Of a stretch of DNA of 64,000 nucleotides, positions 59,417-64,000 are shown piece by piece. The stretch comes from Sophora flavescens (Eukaryota > Streptophyta > Magnoliopsida > Fabales > Fabaceae), in the NCBI GenBank assembly GCA_030762895.1, contig CM061064.1:239845086-239909085 (forward strand), written 5' to 3'. The position numbers and the translations under genes are program-made. The notes under the pieces were generated by a model that made no database searches, was not told the origin of the DNA, and saw nothing but the letters and a program-made list of their open reading frames with translations. Position 1 is the first letter of the stretch. Every line of letters begins with the position of its first letter.

Positions 59417-60422
59417 TTTTAAGGTCAGTTCTCGGAGTGGATGAGAAGGGGAGTTTCAGAAGACGTCCACAATGGAGGGGCCGAGGAAGTTTTTCTAGTA
59501 TATCTATATCTCGTCTATCCTCGGCAGGAAGGGATTGGTACTCGAAACCGATGAATTTGGTGGGAGATGATTGCCAGTATAAAGGAAACTTGGCACATCT
59601 ATTTTCGTCAAAGAAGTGGGAAGAGTGAGAGCTCGAGGGGCGAACTCGGAAGAAGCCGACTTTGAAGTCTTTATACGACGATATGTATAAGCTAATCAGA
59701 CCTCTTCGGTTCAGCCCATTAAGGGAAATCCATCCCGTTTTCTCACCAAACCTTGTTTGGTAAAAATACAAAAATTTTGGAGTAGTGGGCTCCATCCCGA
59801 GGTATTTACACAAAATTTGAAAGGCTTTCATAAAAGCCCAACTGTTGGGATGAAGCTGAGTAGGTACGACATTCATGGTTCTTAGAACGTCATGCTGTAA
59901 CTCAGTGAAAGGAAGAGAGACACGCAGCTGCTCAAATAGCATCTTATACATATATGTGAAAGGGGGCTCAGAAGGACGAGCCCTGAGAAAGACATACTCG
60001 GTACCCGAGCATGGGGAACAAATAAACTCGGATTCATCTCCGGACGCCGAGATATTAATCTGGGACCGAAGTTGATCAATTGATTCTGGAGTCTGAAAGT
60101 CAGAGAAAAGGGTCCCAACCTCGCCTTTAACCCAAGTATACCCAGGAAGGGTAATGTCGGGAACAGGGTCTTTTGGAACCCTTAGGCGTTGTTTGCGAAC
60201 GGCGGGTTTGGAAACTTGGGGGGAGGGAGAGCCGAACTCAGAGGAATCGGACTCAGAGGAATCAGACTCAGTGGAGGACGACCGGGAGGAGGACGGTTCC
60301 GCCTCTCCGACGTTCAGTTCCTGTAAAGGAACAGAAGAAGTGGAAGGAGAACCCCCGATGGGGAAAACCTCGCGCTCAAGTAGAGGCGAGGTATTTGACT
60401 CAGAGGACATGGATGAACTCAT
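59417..60422 (-). CDS. Antisense gene of G, exon 1: gypsy-type transposon domain (PF04195-like)
   Basis: Minus strand. The chosen start is the ATG at 60420-60422 (MSSSMSSESNTSPLL). The upstream in-frame ATG at 60540 lies only about 30 bp from the TATA box and is unlikely to be transcribed. After a Ser/Glu-rich N-terminus comes the conserved domain: LFEQLRVSLPFTELQHDVLR, then QLHPNSWAFMKAFQILCKYL and FYQTRFGEKTGWISLN, matching the 'putative gypsy type transposon' family. Such extra antisense ORFs are reported from Tat-clade elements. There is no stop over 335 codons, unlike the sense genes. Role unknown. Confidence 0.78.
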
Positions 60423-60568
60423 CTGATAAGCAGAAATTAAAAGCTTGAAGGAGGGAGGAAGACGGGGCGTACCTGAAGAATGACAGGAGAGTGATGGCAG
60501 AAACTTGAAAGACGAAAGTGAAGGGCGAAGGAGGATAGGCAAGGTGGAGGGAAGTTGGGGTTAGGGGG

Positions 60569-60576
60569 TATTTATA
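60569..60576 (-). promoter_or_regulatory. TATA box for the antisense gene
   Basis: Minus-strand TATAAATA about 150 bp upstream of the chosen ATG. The sequence 60577-60837 upstream of it holds no gene and would be the antisense promoter. Confidence 0.65.
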
Positions 60577-60837
60577 GCTACTGCAATTGATGATACAATC
60601 AACGGCCCACGTTTCAGGAAGCCCAAGGGCGCGACTTTTTATTTTCCCCTTATTAAATGGGCGCGGAACTCTAGGGTTTCTTACTTGAAGCGTGCCGCAG
60701 AAGTATTAGGCGAAATGATTGCCTTCTCTGACAAGAGGAAAGATTTGATTGAAATGACAGCTGGGAATGCGGAAGTCTGTGTGGCCGAAGAATAAGCTCG
60801 GTTTAATACTTGTCAGCTCTTCCGCTTATTTAAGCTC

Positions 60838-60854
60838 AGAGCTCGGGGGGCTTG
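60838..60854 (+). other. G polypurine tract
   Basis: GAGCTCGGGGGGCTTG-type purine run directly before the 3' LTR. Confidence 0.75.
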
Positions 60855-61356
60855 TGTACTGGCCGAAGATATAAGGCCAAGGATTGACAACACGACCGAG
60901 CTCATTCTCGTAAGTGGGTCGTGACCGGAACTCCCATAAAGCCGAAGACCTGTTGATACACTTGACACCCGAGGATAACTACTCGGTCCTATTCCACGGC
61001 AGGCCACAGACGAAGATATCTCGGCCCCGAGCTACCCAGTCACAACTGACTGGGCTGAATATCTCGCAGGTCCAAATATCTCTCCGTATAACTCGGAGCC
61101 TTATCCATATCATTATCTAACTACAATAACAATCCGATCCTAACAAATAGGATCTCAATAACAATCCTACTCAAACTATTACACTAAAACATCTCAATAA
61201 ATAGGGGTCCAACCCCCTCACTAAGGACTACGTTTGCTTTGATTCCCATTTGGATACGTAGGAGCATAATTCACATTCTGTCAAGCTAATTCCAAAACAC
61301 TCCCATTAGACTTTCTCCGGCCGAGTATCTCCCATCTGAGATATTTGGACGGAACA
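60855..61356 (+). repeat. G 3' LTR
   Basis: 502 bp, colinear with the 5' LTR without indels, about 97% identical by eye. Confidence 0.95.
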
Positions 61357-61871
61357 ATAGGAATTAAACTTAGGACTTAAATCACGAGAGTTAGAAGCGG
61401 TCCTTCGAGGGTTCACTGAATTGTCACAAAGTTTAAAGGGTTCGATTTAAATTCAATTACCACGAGAGTATGGGTTGGTTTAATCGGGCACGGTTCTTGT
61501 ATCCCGAGAGGGAACATTAACTTATTTAGGATAAATTCACCTTGAAAGCAATTTTGATTATTAACAAGAGGGGTAGTCAATTTAGTAGCATGAGCAGTCT
61601 TGTTGGTAACCCAATTCCTTGAAATTTCTTTTGATATTGAAAAAAAAATCCCATATTTGATTTACTTCCCTATTTTGTTCTTGATTTCGTTTAATTGAAA
61701 TTTTAAATTTGATTGCTACTTGATTCCTATTTCAAAAACCAAATCTTAATCCAGTTTACTTAAATCGATTTAATAACTAATTGTTATTTAAGATCACAGT
61801 CTCTGTGATTCGATCTTTTTATTACTTGACAACGAAGCCGTTCACTTGCGGATTCACGCTATCAAGTTTTT
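61357..61871 (+). repeat. S2 LTR, right part
   Basis: Continues the S2 LTR after G. Non-coding. It includes short internal repeats with 'cacgagag' and 'gggttcg' wording, and ends GCTATCA plus AGTTTTT. Confidence 0.75.
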
Positions 61872-61877
61872 AGGGGT

Positions 61878-63145
61878 ATTATTTTTGCATTCTTGCATGT
61901 TGAATTCATATAGGGTTAGTTTTTCATAATCTTAAGTTTTGCATGATCACATGATTAGATTGCCCCTTGCTTAGAGTATGCATCCAATTGTGAAAAACTT
62001 TGTGCCAAATAAATTGAGACAGTGAGTTGTGAATTTTTGAACCCAATTTTATTTAATGCATTCTTGTGATAGGCTAAAAAAATGCTTGAGATGATCTTTT
62101 GATAATTGATAATTAGCATGTGGTTCCTTGGATTTGTATTTCTCATTGATTTTGAACTACTAAATGTGAGATATTTGAGCCAAAAAGGGGTACTCACCAA
62201 ATCTACCCCATTCTTTGTGATTGAGTGTTTTATTCCTCTTGGATTGTATTCTCTAGAACTTGACTTGAAACCATTTTGAAACTTAAAAATTTTTGAAAAC
62301 ATATTTGAAAATGATTGAGGCATTAGGTATTTTTCGGCCTTTTGAGCTTTGACTGATTAAATGCTACCCCTTAGTTGCCCAATTTTGAGCCTAATAGAAT
62401 AAAATGCTTTTATTGGTACCTTGATTTATTTTGATGAACGATGCTTGGTATGACACCTTTTAAAGTATTACAAAAAGGGTAAAAACGTGGTTGGAAAAAT
62501 AAATTGTGGGATGAAAAGGTTAGAAAAAAATATTTCTCTTAAGCTGAAAATCTCCCCTTCTCCAAATAAATAAATAAAATATAAAAAAAAATGGAGAAGA
62601 GGATGAGAAAAAGAAAGGGAGAAATAAAATGAAAAAAAAAACAAAGAAAGAAAGGTGGAAAGTGTTTAAAGCCTAAAAAAGGCTATTTTAGGAGGTTGTC
62701 ATTCTTTGCATTGTTGATATTTTGTTAGCCTTCTTGAATTTCCTTTACTTGGTTTCCCCACCTAAAGATGAATCCCCTGGCCCCATTACAACCAAAATAA
62801 AAGACCTCTTGATTCTTATGTGTTTTCATTAATAAAGTAGAGATTTGGTTAATAGTCAAGCTTATGGTAGAATTCCTACCTTGAGGAAATTGAGTGAATT
62901 GTCATATACCCTTAAACATTTGAGTGAGGTGAGAACAGTGCCCGAATTAGTAAGAGATATGAATTTAGGGAACCCAAGCTTCTAATTGGACTTGAAATTG
63001 ATTGTCTCTTGGTTTCTTACTGGATATGCTCGTTACTTGGATTTTTCACTCGGATTCTAGGTTCACTGTCCATGCTCTGATTGTTTATCTTTTCTGGCCT
63101 TAGTTATTGCTTGAGGACAAGTAAAATCTTAAGCTTGGGGTAGTT
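61878..63145 (+). other. Athila 3' non-coding region and polypurine tract
   Basis: AT-rich and non-coding, with A-rich runs near 62560-62660. The end matches Athila-1: TTGCTTGAGGACAAGTAAAA, then AAGCTTGGGGTAGTT (63131-63145) as the polypurine tract. Confidence 0.8.
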
Positions 63146-64000
63146 TGATGAGTGTGATTTCACCTCATATTTTCTTGACATTTTGCATGCATTTTCATAT
63201 AGTTTATGCATATTTAATTTGATTTTTGTGAGTTTTTACCTTGGAACGGGTAAGGTGGTTTTGTGGTGTTTGTGTGCAGGAATTGAAGATTAAAATGTTC
63301 AGGATCAATTATGTTGGAGCTTGCATGAAGACGGAGCTTGAAAAGCAAGAAAATGAGCCAAACAGAGCCCGTCACGGCCTGGCCGTGATGGCCATCACGA
63401 CCATCATCGAGCAGGGCTGAAAAGAAAGAAGGATAAACTCATAACTGGTCACGGTCGCGACATGCCAACTGAACCAGACCCTCACAGGCAGAACTGATCA
63501 CGGCCAGGCCGCGATAGCCATCACGACCGTGACATGCCAACTGAACCAGGCCCTCACAGGCAGAACTGATCACGGCTAGGCCGTGATGGTGGTCACGGCC
63601 GTGACAGACCGAGCAGCGAAGTCATCTCCAAGTCATAACCCATCATGGCCTGGCCGTGACAGGCATCACGGTCGTGACACGCAATATCTGGAATTTTAAA
63701 AGCTGATTTGATCTGATTTTGTAACATCTTGGGATTCAAGTTACCCTACATTATAAATAGGCCTCTAAGGCTCGAAAATATGGATCTCTGGACTGCTACC
63801 CATAGGCAAACACTAGGATTTCTCTTCTTCTCAATTTCTTCTCTTCTCTTAGGTTTTCTTTTTATGCTTTTGTTAATTAAGATTGCTATGAACATGGCAA
63901 TGTTTGAGTAGTCGTTTTATTTCTAGGAATTGGGGAAATGCCCAAGATTCATTTATTGTGATGGATTGACATTTTGTTTCTTATTAATTTCAATTTTGTT
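63146..64000 (+). repeat. Athila-2 3' LTR, truncated by the window end
   Basis: It begins TGATGAGTGTG. The palindrome cluster is at 63371-63680, with one unit of about 60 bp duplicated relative to S2, and the TATA box TATAAATA is at 63752-63759. A 43-codon ORF (ATG near 63780, ending at 63911) with a hydrophobic middle is conserved with S2 but is probably incidental. Confidence 0.85.

Larger units (their letters stand above)
50765..61356 (+). mobile_element. Tat-type Ty3 retrotransposon G with an antisense gene
   Basis: Equal LTRs (50765-51266 and 60855-61356, 502 bp each, about 14 differences by eye) with TGTACTGG...GGAACA ends are flanked by the perfect duplication ATAGG (50760-50764, 61357-61361). 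The plus strand carries gag, protease, RT, archaeal-type RNase H and integrase, followed by a tandem-repeat region. The minus strand of the 3' region carries a two-exon gene with a gypsy-type domain (PF04195-like). All plus-strand genes are broken by stops. Confidence 0.95.
49846..61871 (+). mobile_element. Solo LTR S2 of the Athila-2 family, interrupted by element G
   Basis: It starts TGATGAGTGTG and is about 95% identical by eye to the Athila-2 3' LTR at 63146. The usual LTR end is ATCA (61864), but here AGTTTTT follows, the leader normally found between LTR and primer site. AGGGGT comes next at 61872-61877, matching AGGGGT at 49840-49845. An unprocessed LTR end with a GGGGT or AGGGGT duplication fits. 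A 5' LTR of a deleted element is the alternative. Removing element G leaves about 1.4 kb. Confidence 0.7.
47361..64000 (+). mobile_element. Athila-type Ty3 retrotransposon Athila-2, outermost element
   Basis: Visible parts are the last 10 bp of its 5' LTR (GAGTCCATCA, 47361-47370), a tRNA-Asp primer site, gag and protease, a 3' non-coding region (61878-63145), a polypurine tract and the first 855 bp of the 3' LTR. No RT, RNase H or integrase is present. H is inserted at its left edge, and solo LTR S2 (with element G inside) between protease and 3' region. An alternative reading has Athila-2 truncated at 49845, with the rest belonging to another element. Confidence 0.75.

Overview
The window is plant nuclear DNA, almost certainly from a eudicot. 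Primer-binding sites match plant tRNA-Asp and initiator tRNA-Met. The elements are the plant-specific Tat/Ogre and Athila clades of Ty3 LTR retrotransposons, a Tekay-like non-autonomous Ty3 family, a Ty1/copia element and a CACTA (En/Spm) DNA transposon. A legume-like genome is possible but the sequence does not prove it. I found no convincing host gene, tRNA, rRNA or CRISPR array. The window reads as repeat-rich heterochromatin.

Nearly every base belongs to one stack of nested insertions, and most junctions are proved by matching target-site duplications (TSDs). The outermost element is an Athila retrotransposon (Athila-2). The end of its 5' LTR is at 47361-47370 and its 3' LTR runs off the right edge from 63146. 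A non-autonomous element H, with three LTRs and two internal regions (21484-47360, left end off-window), sits in the last few bases of the Athila-2 5' LTR. Two elements lie inside H. The first is a Tat/Ogre-type element (Tat-A, 1-21483, left end off-window). It contains a solo Athila LTR (S0, 1240-2835, TSD TGTAT) and a pol-deleted Athila (Athila-1, 7487-14609, TSD GTTGC) that splits its reverse transcriptase. The second is a solo LTR of about 4 kb (S1, 25105-44513, TSD TTAGA). S1 holds a CACTA transposon (25723-41147, TSD GGT), whose transposase is split by a copia element (27378-35945, TSD CATCC). On the right, Athila-2 is interrupted by a solo LTR of its own family (S2, 49846 to about 61871). 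S2 contains a second Tat-type element G (50765-61356, TSD ATAGG), which carries an antisense, intron-containing gene.

The protein-coding parts are pseudogenes in varying states of decay. Tat-A gag-protease is one reading frame of 3.8 kb broken by five stops that C-to-T change could explain. G pol has three in-frame TGA codons. The CACTA transposase has three stops plus the copia insertion. The copia RT-RNase H region is still open and its LTRs are nearly identical, so it is among the youngest insertions.

The most unusual signal is a module of GC-rich palindromes (core TCACGGC-N3-GCCGTGA and TCACGGCCGTGA). It occurs upstream of the TATA box in the Athila LTRs and again, as a homologous stretch of about 110 bp, just upstream of the CACTA transposase start. 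One short regulatory-looking segment is thus shared by class I and class II elements. Other notable features are the spliced antisense gene in G, hypervariable 48-49 bp tandem arrays in the 3' regions of both Tat elements, a 27-bp minisatellite in the H LTR that received two independent insertions, and duplicated gene-like modules in the CACTA end.
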